Positions 1 to 11,650 of a DNA stretch of 64,000 nt are shown here, in pieces. The notes under the pieces are model-generated. The model had not been told where the DNA came from. It did no database searches and saw only the letters and a list, made by a program, of their open reading frames with translations. This DNA comes from Microglena sp. YARC (lineage: Eukaryota > Chlorophyta > Chlorophyceae > Chlamydomonadales > Chlamydomonadaceae): NCBI GenBank assembly GCA_022414725.1, contig CM039463.1, forward strand, positions 75,405,236 through 75,469,235. The letters are read 5' to 3'. The position numbers and the translations under genes are program-made. Numbering within the stretch: the stretch's first letter is position 1; every line of letters starts with the position of its first letter.

Positions 1-188
1 GGAGACGGGTAGGGGGGGATAGGGATCCAGGGGTAGGGTGGAGCATTGCTGCCTTGAGAAGATCAGGGTTGGAGACCTTAGTGATGTTGTAGTGCTTAAA
101 GAAGGGCTTGGCTGGGCCGCGGGATGATGGCCTTGCAGAGGTGAAGGCGGATGCCCAGGTTGTCGCGGCTTCATTGTTGCCCCATGCT

Positions 189-1004
189 TTACCGTAGTGG
201 TCGACATTTGGCGTTCCATTCGGCTGTGGAGTTGCAGGTGGTCCACGCCCACCATTGTTCCCCGCTGAGGTCTCGGAGAGGGTCTGCTGTGTAGTCCGCT
301 TCCTTGACAGGAGGTTGCGCTCGGCTGGTGGTAGCGCTGAGTTGGGGTGGAGGCCGGGCGGGCGACAAACATGTTCTGCGCATCGGCTGACGGGTTTGGG
401 TGGGATGGTGTATGACGAGGTAAGTTGTCGCTGCGGTAATGGGAAGAGGGTTGGCATGGCTGAAGGAGGGGAGCAGGTCGGGGCTGTTGCCAGTGAGGTG
501 TGCTGTAAGGAGGTTGAGGGAGCGCCGATGGTGCTTTGTGACTTTGCCCTGTGTGATAAGAGGGAGATCCGTGGTAGTGATAAGGTGAGTGCCTGCTGGA
601 GTAACCAGGTCGTGGTATGTATAGATCCCTAGCTCGTGGAAGGGAGTCACAAGGGAGACAGGGATGTGAGCAGGTTGAGGGAGTACTGATTGGATGTTGA
701 GCTTATCCAGGAGTTCTGTGTCATTCCAGGTAATTTGGATGTTTGAATGGTCTAGGAGTTGAAGTTGCCGGGCAAGAGATGAGTATTGGAGGAGTTTGGG
801 AGAGAGAGAGGTTGGAGTGAGAGTGTGGAAAGTTTTGAAGGTTTTAGTGAGGAGAGATTTGGTTAGTATGCCCAGGCGTCCAGTGTCATTCATGGCGTGG
901 GTGAGGGCAGAGGCAGTAGTTTGTGTGTATTCAGTGAGGAGAGAGGGGATCCCTAGGCCTGCCTCTGTTTTGGGCAGGTGTAGTGCCCTAGTGGGGAAGG
1001 ACAT
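189..1004 (-). pseudogene. LINE ORF2, open segment after the RT domain (thumb/connection)
   Basis: This 271-residue open stretch lies downstream of the Y-A-D-D motif. It begins with a segment found almost unchanged at 45426-45537 on the plus strand, where the frame breaks after 'TASAS'. Here the same frame continues for about 150 more residues, which shows that the breaks differ between copies and are not ancestral. No catalytic motif is expected in this part. It is probably the thumb and the spacer leading to RNase H. The last 60 residues drift out of the frame used by the other copy. It is a fragment of a larger polyprotein and not a gene with its own start. Confidence 0.7.
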
Positions 1005-1205
1005 GGGAAGGCTGCTGCACAGTTTGACTGTCTTAAGTACTGCTTTATCTATAATGTGGGATGTCTGTGAGAGAGAAGGGGGCTACGATCATAGGGTATT
1101 TGATGGCTGCTCTGATGCATTGTGTGATTATGCGTATGCATTGTTCAGGGGTTGCCCTGCTTTTAGCTTTGTTGAGTTATATGTAGGCCCTTGGTGTGGA
1201 TAATG

Positions 1206-3958
1206 TCAAAGGGTGGCATGCAGTTGGGTTTTCCAGTTGAGGGTGAGAGAGATGTGGACTCCTAAGTATTTGTAGGCTATATCTGGTGGTTGATAAGTGG
1301 CATATGTGTCTCCAAGGGCTATTTTTGTCCTGGAGTCTTTGTTTGAGGATATCAGTGTGGGTGGGTTTTGAGGGGTGTGTCTTGTGAAGGATGCCACTGA
1401 CCACACATTTGGTAGCATTGAGAGGGATGCCAGACCAGGTGCTGAACAGTTGGACTTTACCACATTGGATGCGGAGGTCCTCGACCGTTCCACTGAGGAC
1501 TGCGGTGTCATCCGCGTACCCCAGGCTGCTGGTGAGGTGCTCGTCAGCCTCCGCGGTGGGAAGGGAGGCAGCGCGGTATCCCCTACCTCCTGAGCATAGC
1601 CATCGGTGGAGGGGTTCAATAAAGATGATGAAGAGGAGAGGGGAGAGTGTGTCCCCTTGGATGGATCCCCTGCGTGATGGGGATGGGTTTGACCAGGTGT
1701 GTTGTTAAGGAGATGTGAGTGTTGGAGTTTGGTATAGATCCCTTTGACTGTGTCTATGGTATGTCGTGGTGAATCCAAGGTTGTGCATAATGCAAAGAAG
1801 TTTTTGGTGATCTATCATGTTGAAGGCAGAGCTAAAGTCAAAAAGTAAGCTGCGTACAAGTCTTGTTGGAAGAGGGAGGCATCCTCTATGTTGTGAAGGA
1901 GGTTGAGGAGCTGCCTATAGGTGCTCTTGTCTTTTCTAAATCCCTCTTGGCAGGTGCTGAGAATCATGATTGGTTTCTGAGTAGGTGGAAATTGTGTTGG
2001 TGATGAGAGAGGTCCAGAGTTTAGCCACAGAATTGTTAAGTCCTATGGGTCTATAGTTCTGCGGGAACGGTACGGTTCAGATTTTTTGTAAAGCATAACT
2101 GTGTGAGAAGTTTTTCCAGCAGTCTGGGGTTTCTCCCAGGATCCAGGAGATTTGCATAAGTTTGTGAATGACAGTGTGCATTTCGGTGGGGAGACACATC
2201 AGTAATTCATTGGGTATCCCATCTGGTCCTGTGGCTTTATTGTGGCCAGTTTTCTGATGCAGTCGGTGTAGGCAGTTGGGATGAGAGGTAGGTGTAGGGT
2301 GAGGCAGTATGCTGAATAGAGGTGGCGGGGGTTTCGAGTTGAAATTTTCAGTGTGTGTTTCCCAGGGGGGAGGGGTAGAGTAGCAGTGTAGTTGCCATTG
2401 GGTGGGGGCACAGGGGGATACATGAGTTTGCCCATGTGTTGGTCAAAAGGTCAAGGAGATCTTTAGTTTTAGTATGAAGGGTTTCCAGTTTGCTGGTTAA
2501 GAAGGACAGTGGGAGAGTGGGGCTGGCCGTCTGGTTTGAAGATGTGTCTATGCGTTAACCCGTGCCTGTGTATTAAGGCGATGGCGAAACTTCTTGATGG
2601 CCTTGGTGCTGTTCTTTCCTCCTTTTGCAGGGCTTGGATAGTGCGTAGCTCCTGGATAGTGTGTTGTATGTCATCAGTGAGTGATTGACGGTATTGGGTA
2701 AGAAGGGGGTTTGTGGAGGAGAAGGAGTTGGACTTGCGTTTTGTAGTTTGTAGAGGGCAGTCTGGAGGAAAGGATGGGGTAAGAGCGCAGGTTATCATAT
2801 CCAGATTGGTCCATGGAGTAGGATTGGGTGCGGAGAGTTGTAATGTGTTTCACGTGTTGGTTAAGTTGTTGGTAGGATTTAGCTGTCTTTCTGGGGAGGA
2901 AGATGCCAGAGATGGGTTGTTTAGTGGGGCAAGTCTCTATCATTATACTGAGGGCTTGATGCAGGGTGGTCATAAGGTGGTCGGCCATACTGTTGAGGTC
3001 TTCTGGAAGTGTTAGTCATCAGTTCCTGCCTGATGGATTGAATGTGAGAGCAGTCCTGTTCCCCAAGAAGGTCCTGAATCAGTTTGCCAGGCGGATTCTA
3101 TGTTAGTGTGGGAGCTCAGGAATTGGTGGAGGTATTGAGTAGTGAGGCTTGCCCTAGTTTTCTCTTTGTCTGATTGTTTAAGAGGAGAGGAGCTGAGGGG
3201 AGGTGTAGGTGTTGGTTGGAGGTATGGCAGGAGGGGGAGGAGAGTGGAGGTGAGGCCGTTGCTCAAGTGCATTGTGGTCTAGGGTGTACCCCAATTTGGT
3301 GGGTGCTTTCAGTGTGTGGGTGCCCCGGAGGTGACGTTGATGAGCAGGATATCATTAATACGACCTGTAGGGGGTGTTGTTGCCTGCAAGAAAAGTATGT
3401 GTGAGGTCTGGGTTGTGGTTATGGAGTGAATACAGAGTTGAGAAATGTGTTGCTGGTTGAGAAATTCATCTGGAGGTTTGGTTAGACTGCTTCTGTCAGT
3501 GGTGTGGCATGTGGCATTCCCAGTCCCCCCAGCTAGGATGTAGTGGTGGGTAGGATTTTTCTCAGTAATGTGGTGGATGTAGGAGTAGATGTTTCTCTCT
3601 TTTTGGGGGCATTGTTACAGGGCATTAGACGCCCAGGACATGGTATGTTGTTTATCGTTGGTGAGTAATGTGTACAGAGAGTTCGACTGGATTTCATGAT
3701 TGACTGCGTGAGCAGTGACTGTTTTCCTGATTAGGGTAATGACCCCTGCAGAGGGGGTGACTATTTCTGTCAGACTGGTAGCTTGGAGATAGTTTTGCTT
3801 TGTCTGAATGATATTCAGCATGTCTGATTTCTCTCCTGTTTTAGAATGGATTTTTTCTGTGTGAGAGTAGTTTGGTTTCAGTGAGGAATTAATTTATATC
3901 ATTATTCCTGGATCTAATTGTGATCATTAGATGACTTCCCAGGAGGATCCAATTCCCA
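1206..3958 (-). pseudogene. LINE ORF2, endonuclease and reverse transcriptase in broken frames
   Basis: Read from 3958 leftwards. The endonuclease start next to the gap matches 42488-42545, with W-E-V-I and an I-L-T-E-T-K-L-like motif. The segment near 3120-3270 ends the endonuclease (D-H-H-A-L-E-like in the partner copy). The segment near 2199-2435 carries the RT entry (K-x-Q-D-Q-M-G-Y-P, where the partner reads K-A-T-G-P-D-G-I). Motif A (F-D-F-S-S-A-F-N in the partner) lies near 1815-1865, and motif C near 1510-1525. At least six frame changes are needed to read it through, so this copy as assembled cannot make the protein. Whether the breaks are real or consensus errors cannot be told from one sequence. 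Confidence 0.75.
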
Positions 3959-4958
3959 NNNNNNNNNNNNNNNNNNNNNNNNNNNNNNNNNNNNNNNNNN
4001 NNNNNNNNNNNNNNNNNNNNNNNNNNNNNNNNNNNNNNNNNNNNNNNNNNNNNNNNNNNNNNNNNNNNNNNNNNNNNNNNNNNNNNNNNNNNNNNNNNNN
4101 NNNNNNNNNNNNNNNNNNNNNNNNNNNNNNNNNNNNNNNNNNNNNNNNNNNNNNNNNNNNNNNNNNNNNNNNNNNNNNNNNNNNNNNNNNNNNNNNNNNN
4201 NNNNNNNNNNNNNNNNNNNNNNNNNNNNNNNNNNNNNNNNNNNNNNNNNNNNNNNNNNNNNNNNNNNNNNNNNNNNNNNNNNNNNNNNNNNNNNNNNNNN
4301 NNNNNNNNNNNNNNNNNNNNNNNNNNNNNNNNNNNNNNNNNNNNNNNNNNNNNNNNNNNNNNNNNNNNNNNNNNNNNNNNNNNNNNNNNNNNNNNNNNNN
4401 NNNNNNNNNNNNNNNNNNNNNNNNNNNNNNNNNNNNNNNNNNNNNNNNNNNNNNNNNNNNNNNNNNNNNNNNNNNNNNNNNNNNNNNNNNNNNNNNNNNN
4501 NNNNNNNNNNNNNNNNNNNNNNNNNNNNNNNNNNNNNNNNNNNNNNNNNNNNNNNNNNNNNNNNNNNNNNNNNNNNNNNNNNNNNNNNNNNNNNNNNNNN
4601 NNNNNNNNNNNNNNNNNNNNNNNNNNNNNNNNNNNNNNNNNNNNNNNNNNNNNNNNNNNNNNNNNNNNNNNNNNNNNNNNNNNNNNNNNNNNNNNNNNNN
4701 NNNNNNNNNNNNNNNNNNNNNNNNNNNNNNNNNNNNNNNNNNNNNNNNNNNNNNNNNNNNNNNNNNNNNNNNNNNNNNNNNNNNNNNNNNNNNNNNNNNN
4801 NNNNNNNNNNNNNNNNNNNNNNNNNNNNNNNNNNNNNNNNNNNNNNNNNNNNNNNNNNNNNNNNNNNNNNNNNNNNNNNNNNNNNNNNNNNNNNNNNNNN
4901 NNNNNNNNNNNNNNNNNNNNNNNNNNNNNNNNNNNNNNNNNNNNNNNNNNNNNNNNNN
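3959..4958. other. Assembly gap, exactly 1000 N
   Basis: A run of exactly 1000 N is a conventional placeholder, so the true distance is unknown. The left flank is LINE and the right flank is copia element B. Neither element's end is visible, and the join is not supported by sequence. Confidence 1.
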
Positions 4959-5640
4959 AAGGCATTCCGGAACACGCGCAACATCGACACCATCAGGCTG
5001 GAACCCCAAAGAAAACAAAGCCTCATGAGGAGTTCTTATCTCCCTGATTGGGCAAGCCGATACGAAGGTAAACACGCAGCTAGGGAAGGCACTAGGGCCA
5101 GAAGGACTTCGTTAGCTTAGATCCAAAGGGTGGGATGCTCCTAGCTTAAGACTGTAAACCCCATTTGACCTCTCACAGTTGCATTCTGCTGTTGCAGTAG
5201 TATTGCAAAGATAACTCAATGCACTGCCCCAAACCGATATCAGCCAAATCCTCAACCACTTTACTATTAAACTCCTTAGACCCTGGTCAACCTCAGGCAC
5301 TCTAAAGCAAACCCGTGCAGCTGATTTCATCCATCTGAGGATGATAGTCTGAACTTGGGCTTAAAGGGGGGGAAAAAGCTTCATCCCTGGTCCTCAAGCA
5401 ACAACATTCAGCATAGCCAGAAGTGTGGTCTGGAGGCACAGAAATAAAACTCCCCACGCAGACCTCTAATATGAAACTGTCCCCATGTATGTCCAAGTGA
5501 AGGCGTTGGAGAAGGTGCATTTTGATCGGAGTAGTGCTTGCTTTAGAGGAAAAGGGAGACGTTTGCCCTTAGCCTTTTGACAAGGCATCACAAGGGATTC
5601 TTAGCAGTTTTTGACCCTGGTTGGAGTGAGAGGGGTAAGT
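4959..5640 (-). pseudogene. Copia B integrase region, degraded
   Basis: Minus-strand pieces match the integrase of element A. The segment near 5302-5520 parallels A near 11290-11420, with V-G-S-F and L-R-T-R-D-E-A. The segment near 5112-5330 parallels A's D-R-A-K-E-F-I-V-K-W-F stretch. The segment next to the gap parallels A's K-T-P-Y-E-L-F-F-G. Many single-base insertions break the frame about every 100 bases. Integrase would join the cDNA to the target, but this copy cannot encode it as assembled. The sequence stops at the gap at 4958. Confidence 0.75.
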
Positions 5641-7657
5641 TCTTTAACCATACCCTTTCTTGACAAGTCTGTGCATGGCATCATAGCCGGGTGACCCAGC
5701 CGCCTATGCCACAGCCATTCAGGAGTTGGTAGGGATAACAACTCCACCGTCCTCTATCAACATTCAAGCTGCAAAAAGCTGGGTAATTGTCAGCACCAAA
5801 CGGAACAGCACTTGGTGGTGTAACAGCACTACATGCAAACTTGTAAACACCATCACTGGAGCAGGGGAAGACCAGAGAATAGAAGAAGCCCTGAGGGCAG
5901 TGCAACCATTATACTATCAAAAAGAAATCTTTGCATGGAGAGAATGAGCCACAGCATTTACTGACAGGAGGTTCACCGACAGTGACGGTATGTAGAGAAC
6001 ATTAGTTAGAATGGATTGTGTTGGTAACCAATCACTACATAAGCTCGAATGATTTCCTTACCTACTGCCCGCTTTGAACCAACACCATCCACCAAAATCG
6101 AACTGATGGCAGATTCAGTGGAACATCAAACACAGTGAACAAAGATCTTCACCTGTGATGGACATTTCAGCTCCAGAAATCCACATGCCAGACACCCTCA
6201 GACAGGCTCGGACTACACACATTTGAGAACCTAGAGGTTGCAGGAGAATAGGAACAGGGTACCTGCTACTCTGCATAGAAACCATCCAATTTGAGCCTGC
6301 AGGAAGACAATGCTTTGGAGTAAGGTGACCTGGAAGGGGCCAGTCGTTAGCAGGGCAACGGTGAAGGAAGCGTTGTTCTGCACGGACCAGGGACCCTTCC
6401 AGGGCAGGCGAACTTCGATCCAGCAACGGTCCTCCGAGTGACCATCCTTGTGGGGCGCATGGTCCCAGGGTGCATTGCCAGGCGCCTCTTGTTCGACCCA
6501 GAACCACCACCAGTCTTCTGCCGGCCGCTGAAATGCAGCATTAGCAGGAAACTGAGGAGCGGTCCGGGACCAAACCAGGATGCCTGGAATCCGACTGAGG
6601 AAAGCGCTTATGTTTTAAGAATATCTAGCTGCCTTTATATCCTTCTAGACAGCGACCAGTACTCCACAGGTTGCTGGTTGTATATCAGTGATACCATACT
6701 TAATTCCGCAGCGTTTCGAAAAACCGGGGCAGACTCGCACCTTGAACTTTATAATGCCCAATGGCGTGACGCTGATGTCTGCGGAAAACCCAGCACTGCG
6801 CAGGTTCAGTGCACCCATTTACCGCAACCCGACAAAGAAAGCGTCAACGTGCTCTTGAAGTGCCCATGACGAAGCATGATACTCTTCAGCAAGAGAGGAA
6901 ACGCGAGGCAAGGGCATCGGACTGCTTGCCTCCGGATATGCAAAAAGATATCCCGAGATGAAGGCAAAGTCCCTATACACCTTGACTAGGGCATCCGTCA
7001 TGTTGGCGAAGCATCATGGATAAGATCATGACTCTTGGCGGGTGTAGGTGTATGGTAAGCGCACTGAAACCCAACAGTGCAGGATCGACCACTAGACTTC
7101 ACATGAGAGGACGAAGTTCCAGCGCAGGAGGAGCACACCGAGGAGCTAAAGGACTCACGAATCGCACAGAAAATACCTCAGCAGCAAGACCAGCGTCATA
7201 AAGCGCGCGCTGGTCATCTAAGTTCCTGATGAGATCTAGGGAACGCGCGAAACGCACCAATGAGCTCAATCAGGACGAACAGGAAGAAAGGGAGTGGCAC
7301 CTTAACAAACTGGTGAAGCCTCGCAGGTCACTGTTCCTACGCCCAACCCCTCCAGAGGTACACCATTAGCAGGAGGGTAGTTAATCCCTGGCATAAGAGT
7401 CCCAGAAAAGCCCGACACTCTAGACCTAGCTCAGGAATAAGCCATCACACGCCTAGGCCTAGGGCGACCCTTGCTATACCATAGCCTGAGTGGCGTCATA
7501 TCAGCTTACCGTAAGATGTGCGGTCCAAAGATTCCCCAGGCATGTTGGCTTGGCGATAAGACGGCATTCCTGCAGGGATAGACGCCCACCCCCCCCCCCA
7601 CAGAGGATGTCCGCCATCGAGCAGATGCTCCCAGGAGTCGCATGACAGAGCGAGGAG
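5641..7657 (-). pseudogene. Copia B gag C-terminus, zinc-knuckle region and protease, degraded
   Basis: Continues B's gag from the left edge of the inserted element A. The stretch at 7650-7600 encodes S-W-E-H-L-L-D-G-G in the gag frame. Near 6350-6540 an N-K-R-R-L segment with G-S-G-S-N matches the basic region that precedes the Cys/His motif of A (12390-12330). Near 6140-6180 the segment with E-M-S-I-T-G-E-D is the counterpart of A's protease active-site block (D-S-G-A-G-M-S-I-T-G). The frame is broken repeatedly. A run of ten C near 7592 (ccccccccc) probably adds one break. The HHCC pre-integrase part lies near 5641-5720. Confidence 0.75.
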
Positions 7658-7662
7658 GCACA
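7658..7662. repeat. Target-site duplication GCACA, left of copia A
   Basis: The five bases GCACA directly precede the LTR start TATCAGC. The same five bases follow the other LTR at 14674-14678. Five bases is the usual length for Ty1/copia integrase. Confidence 0.93.
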
Positions 7663-7986
7663 TATCAGCTTGAAATCACTCCGGTAGAGTGGACAGTAGA
7701 TTAAAGCAGCGGAACAGACGCACCACAATCTATACACGGAGAAAAGATAACGTTACAGACACAGGAGACCCATAAAGGGGAACCTGTGGTGAAAGGAGGC
7801 GGGTAGACAGGAACCTAACAGGGTACAGATCAGACGAGACGGTAGGTGACAGGAAGCTGCCACTGAGTCATCTCAAGATGATCAGCCACCGGGAAGCTGG
7901 CTCAGGAGAGCGATAGTTCTAAGGGAGTACATAAGTAGTCACCAAGTCATTTAAAAACGTGAGAGCAACCGCTATACATGCTGATA
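7663..7986 (-). repeat. 3' LTR of copia A
   Basis: Starts TATCAGCTTG and ends CATGCTGATA on the plus strand. It is homologous over its full length to 14350-14673, and more distantly to 15546-15848 and 54490-54783. All four begin with TATCAGCTT. The shared segment ATAGTTCTAAGG(A/G)AGTACA is conserved in all four copies and is a candidate regulatory core. Confidence 0.93.
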
Positions 7987-8410
7987 CCCACCTTATGACA
8001 CAGGTGACATACAATAGTACTACTCCACCTATGGCACTGGTGACATAGAACTATATGTAACAATTAAAAAAAAAAAAAAAATCAAAGAACTCCGGAAAAA
8101 AAAAATCGAGGGGAGAATTCAAATGAAACCGAAGGGTGTAAGGGCAAGGTATGAAGCAAGGCAAAGAACCAAATTTGCCAAGTGGGATATAAGAGGAAAC
8201 TAAAGTAAATATCAAGCGCGAGCGTTGGTAACAACAGGTATAGAAAACCCGATCCGGAATAGGAACCTAATGCCCAATCAATGATAACCTTAAAGAAAAC
8301 TCTAAATGTAACGCCAAGAAACCCTAAAAAATGTAACCAAAAATTCCAGAATACATGTAACCAAAATTCTAGAAAATACATACATGTAACCAAAAAAATT
8401 GGTTTAAGGA
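7987..8410 (-). other. Copia A 3' untranslated region with polypurine tract and short tandem duplications
   Basis: Between the end of RNase H and the 3' LTR. On the minus strand the sequence next to the LTR reads AAGGTGGG, a candidate polypurine tract for plus-strand priming. A block of about 36 bp holding this tract is present twice (about 7987-8022 and 8023-8058), and the same doubling occurs in element C (54784-54850). Further in, ATGTAACCAAAA-like motifs occur three times between 8330 and 8400. An A-run of 15 lies near 8067. No coding potential is seen. Confidence 0.7.
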
Positions 8411-9022
8411 GCAAGCAAGTCATTCCAAACGATGCGAATGAAACGCCAGAACACCATAGGATCAAGGGCTGGTGAAGGGGTCAGCACAGTTGTCCTTAGT
8501 GTTAACATAGGCAACATCCCCACCTGGCCATCCTCCACCAGCTCCTGGATATAGTGATGGATGACATCAATGTGCTTGTTGCGAGGGAGCAGGCTGACAG
8601 TCATTGGCCCAGCTCAAGGACCCCAAGTTGTCACCCTGAATTGGTGACCAGGTCACAAGGCAGCCCTAGATCAATTCTCAAACTTTTTCAACCATTGCAC
8701 CTCCCTGGCAGTCTGAGACAGGGCCTTGATACTCAGCCTCCACTGGAGCTAACAGCAAACAGTGGGTTGCCTTTTGCTCATCCAGTTCACAAGGCAGCCT
8801 CCAGCAAGCACAGCATAGCCAGTCTGAGATCTCCCTGTCAGACCCCATCATCAGCAAAGGATGAGTCACTAAAAAAGACAGTAAAAGGAGAAACCAGGGC
8901 TGTGAGTGTAAGTGAGGCCCAGATGGGAATGTTCTTCTCAAATTACAAAAAGCAAGCGCTTGGCTGCAGCCCACAGGGGGCAGTGGGTTGAGCAGAAAAC
9001 CTGGACAGGTAGCTAACAGCAA
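8404..9022 (-). pseudogene. Copia A RNase H domain and polyprotein C-terminus
   Basis: The minus strand shows the C-terminal block R-N-K-H-I-D-V-I-H-H-Y-I-Q-E-L-V-E-D-G near 8600-8530, followed by a frame change and then the N-C-A-D-P-F-T-like end near 8490. Upstream, near 8690-8890, are S-D-R-E-I-S-D-W and the P-V-E-A-E-Y-Q block, equivalent to the copia S-S-x-E-A-E-Y RNase H signature. The domain degrades the RNA strand during reverse transcription. At least two frame changes interrupt it. The open frame ending at 8404 runs to a stop just before the 3' UTR. Confidence 0.8.
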
Positions 9023-10010
9023 AAGAAAATATCAGGCCTTGGCAGGTAAGACAGGTACAGCAAAAGCCCCACAAGAGAGGTACTGGCTATTAGAGGGCCA
9101 GAGGTTCTCCAGGAGGATCAGTGACAGTGCACTTGGCCATGGGAACTGAAAAACTTGGGTTTGGTAGCAGCAGTGAGACCAACTGCTCCACCAGAATCAA
9201 CAATGTAGGAGTGCTGGAGAGGTTGATCTTAAACACACCTGCCGTCAGAATCAAGTGTACAAGTCATGTCCAATGAAAGGAACTGGACAGGTACACCCAT
9301 TTCCTTGACTTCCCACCCAGCTGCTTCCATAGCCTCGATCAGCAAGGCCATACCTATGCAGCTCACTAAAAGCACAGATGAAGTCATCCACATAGGTCAG
9401 ACATAGCTCCACCCACCAGTAGAATCCCTCCTGAAATACAGAGCAGGTCAGCTTTTGCACATGGTAAAACCGTGGGCAACCAAAACCTGCTTTACATCTT
9501 TTGCTCCAAGCCCTGGTGCCTGCTTCAAACCATAAAGAGATCTAATCAGCTTGCACACAAGGGGGAACATTGTCAGGACCAAGTTCATGAAAGCCCTCAG
9601 GCTGGTAACAGACAGGTCCAGACCAGGTTCCGCTTGGCATTCAAGAATGCAGTCTTGATGTCCAGCTGCCCTCACAAACATCTTCTGATGAATGAATGGC
9701 AGCAAGGAGCACACGAAGACCTGCTTTAGAGGAGAACGGGGGCATATACATCATGGTAGTCCAGCCCAGGACGTTGCAGAAAAACACGAACTACAAAAAC
9801 GAGCTTTAAACGCAAAGAACCATCAGCCCCATGTTTTCTTGACAAATAACCATCTGCCAGATAGAATCCTCTGCTAGGAGGCTGTGGAGTGGAGACCCAA
9901 GTGCCATGAGCATTGGAGGGGAGGCCATCTCATCCTTCATAGCCTGCAGCCAGAGATCTCTGTCAGGGTTGGTTAGGTAACATTGCAGCTTTTATAAGAG
10001 AGTTCAGTAG
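9023..10010 (-). pseudogene. Copia A reverse transcriptase domain
   Basis: Hallmarks on the minus strand: L-I-R-S-L-Y-G-L-K-Q-A-P near 9545-9510, the Y-V-D-D-F active site near 9400-9385, and upstream the Y-Q-P-E-G-F-H-like and S-S-K-A-x-L-R-V-L-L-A-A-I-H blocks between 9750 and 9590. The order matches Ty1/copia RT. Single-base indels split the domain into at least four frames, so the protein cannot be made as assembled. It lies between integrase and RNase H, which is diagnostic of copia as opposed to gypsy. Confidence 0.85.
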
Positions 10011-10800
10011 AGGTAGAAATAAAAGCCCCCACGTACAAGCAGTGTACTTGTACATGGGCAGCGGGGATATCAGCAGTATCAGCAGTAACCGGTAATAAAA
10101 GCCCCCAGCGCAGCACTCATGCGTGGTTGAACAAGGCCGGCCTCCTTTGCCTCTAAATCGTCGAAGCCTGGGTACACTGGAACACCCCAGCCATACGCAG
10201 TATCTGACCCGGACCAGTGTTCGAGGTCATCACTCACATCATTCTTGTGACGGCCACATCGTCGCAATTGCCTGGTCCTGGGTATAAACCACCAGGTATA
10301 GCATGGGGTGAAGTGATCAAACACTCCCGCGAGCTATCCGAATAGGTGGACGGGGGTGGCGGACTAGTGGGCAGTGGACCTGTACTAGGTTCCACTATGG
10401 ACCCGAGGCTGTCCTAATCTACGACTTCACCGACGAAACGTGGCGCAGAGGAAGGCCCGGCGACCCCCTTGAGATTCGAATAAATTAGAGCTTGAAGGAA
10501 CATCAGACTCCCCCTGGCCCAATGCCGCCGCACGCGATAAGCACCATCATTACTTGGCCATGGGACGCATCGTCATCCCATGACCAGTAAAGCGGTCAAC
10601 AATCGGGGTTGGTAAAGGGCCCAGGACATTGTCAGTAGTATCAAAGCCCTTTACGATGATAGCGGCAGGGGTGCGAGAGAAAAAATACTGAGATCCATCA
10701 ATTAGGGAAAGAGCCCAGGATTACAGTTATAGCTAAACTGTTCATAGAGAGAGCACATCACGGACTCTCTACCACCTGGCGCAACTTCGGAACCCAAACA
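10011..10800 (-). pseudogene. Copia A integrase-RT linker
   Basis: Between the integrase C-terminus and the first RT blocks. No conserved motif is seen. An 81-residue open stretch near 10079-10324 is rich in D, E and W/Y and is probably part of the variable linker of the polyprotein. Breaks by indels are likely. I see no separate gene here. Confidence 0.45.
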
Positions 10801-11650
10801 AAATAACCCTTACTCACCAGAGAATACCCACCAGTCTACCAGATAACGCCCTTTCGTCGAGCTTATTGCGCTTCTTCCCATTCACTAAGGTAACATAAGC
10901 ATGGGCACCGAACAACGCGCAATAACAATACATCAGGTAGAACCCCAAAGAACAACTCATAAGGAGTCTTGTCACCCTGATTAGGCAGCCGGTTGCGTAG
11001 GTAACACGCGGCGAGGAAGGCATAGGGCCAGAAGGACTTAGTGAGCTTAGACTCCAAGTGAATGCTCCTAGCTACGTTCTGAAGGACCCAATTGTACCGT
11101 TCCACAGTCGCATTCTGCTGAGCAGTGTTAAGCCATGGACAATTCATGCCACAGCACCAACCGATTCTAAGCCAATCTCGAACCACTTCACTATAAATTC
11201 CTTAGCCCTGTCAGACCTAAGACACTTGAAAACAAATCCATGCAGCTGAGTCATCCATCTGAGGATGGTAGTTTGAACTGCTAAGGGAGCTTCATCCCTG
11301 GTTCTCAAGCACAAGACCTCAGCATAGCCAGAGTATTGGTCAGTGAGACACAGACACATAAAACTCCCCACGCAAGCCCCTAATATTAAATGGCCCCATG
11401 ATGTCCAAGTGAAGGCTTGTAATGGGGCACGGATCCTAGTTTTGCTTTCTTTAGGAAAAGGGATACGTTTTCCCTTTGCCTTCTGACAAGCATCACATGG
11501 GATCTTAGACAGTCTTTGCACCTGTTGGAGAGTGAGGGGTAAGTTCTGAACCAAACCCTTCCTTACAAGGTTGTGCATGGCATCATAGCCAGGGTGACCC
11601 AGCCGCCTATGCCACAACCATTCAGGAGTGTAGGGATCACAACTCCACCA
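10801..11650 (-). pseudogene. Copia A integrase (pre-integrase zinc domain and catalytic core)
   Basis: The 157-residue frame 11144-11617 opens with W-H-R-R-L-G-H-P-G and continues to C-D-A-C-Q-K-A-K-G, the HHCC zinc domain of gag-pre-integrase. The core then follows, with L-T-D-Q-Y-S-G-Y-A-E and R-S-D-R-A-K-E-F. The next frame (10863-11186) carries A-T-V-E-R-Y-N with the catalytic glutamate, then K-T-P-Y-E-L-F-F-G, a typical copia integrase end. The frame shifts near 11160 and near 10930. Integrase inserts the cDNA and makes the 5-bp target duplication seen here. Confidence 0.88.

Larger units (their letters stand above)
1..3958 (-). mobile_element. LINE (non-LTR retrotransposon) ORF2 fragment, inverted partner of the copy near 42.5-46.4 kb
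   Basis: This segment is close to the reverse complement of 42488-46440. It is cut on the left by the window edge and on the right by the N gap. On the minus strand it holds the endonuclease (about 3958-2900), the linker, the reverse transcriptase (about 2250-1200) and the thumb/connection (about 1200-1). The RT active site reads Y-A-D-D near 1510-1525, and the endonuclease G-D-W-N-like motif lies near 3512-3535. The two copies differ mainly by scattered single-base indels, so each keeps open different stretches of the same frame. ORF1, the protease-like domain and RNase H are not present on this side. Target-site ends cannot be seen. Confidence 0.9.

Noticed and set aside
3889..5075. Long open frames across the first N run
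   Set aside because: They consist almost entirely of unknown residues, produced by the 1000-N gap. The same applies to 55968-57123.
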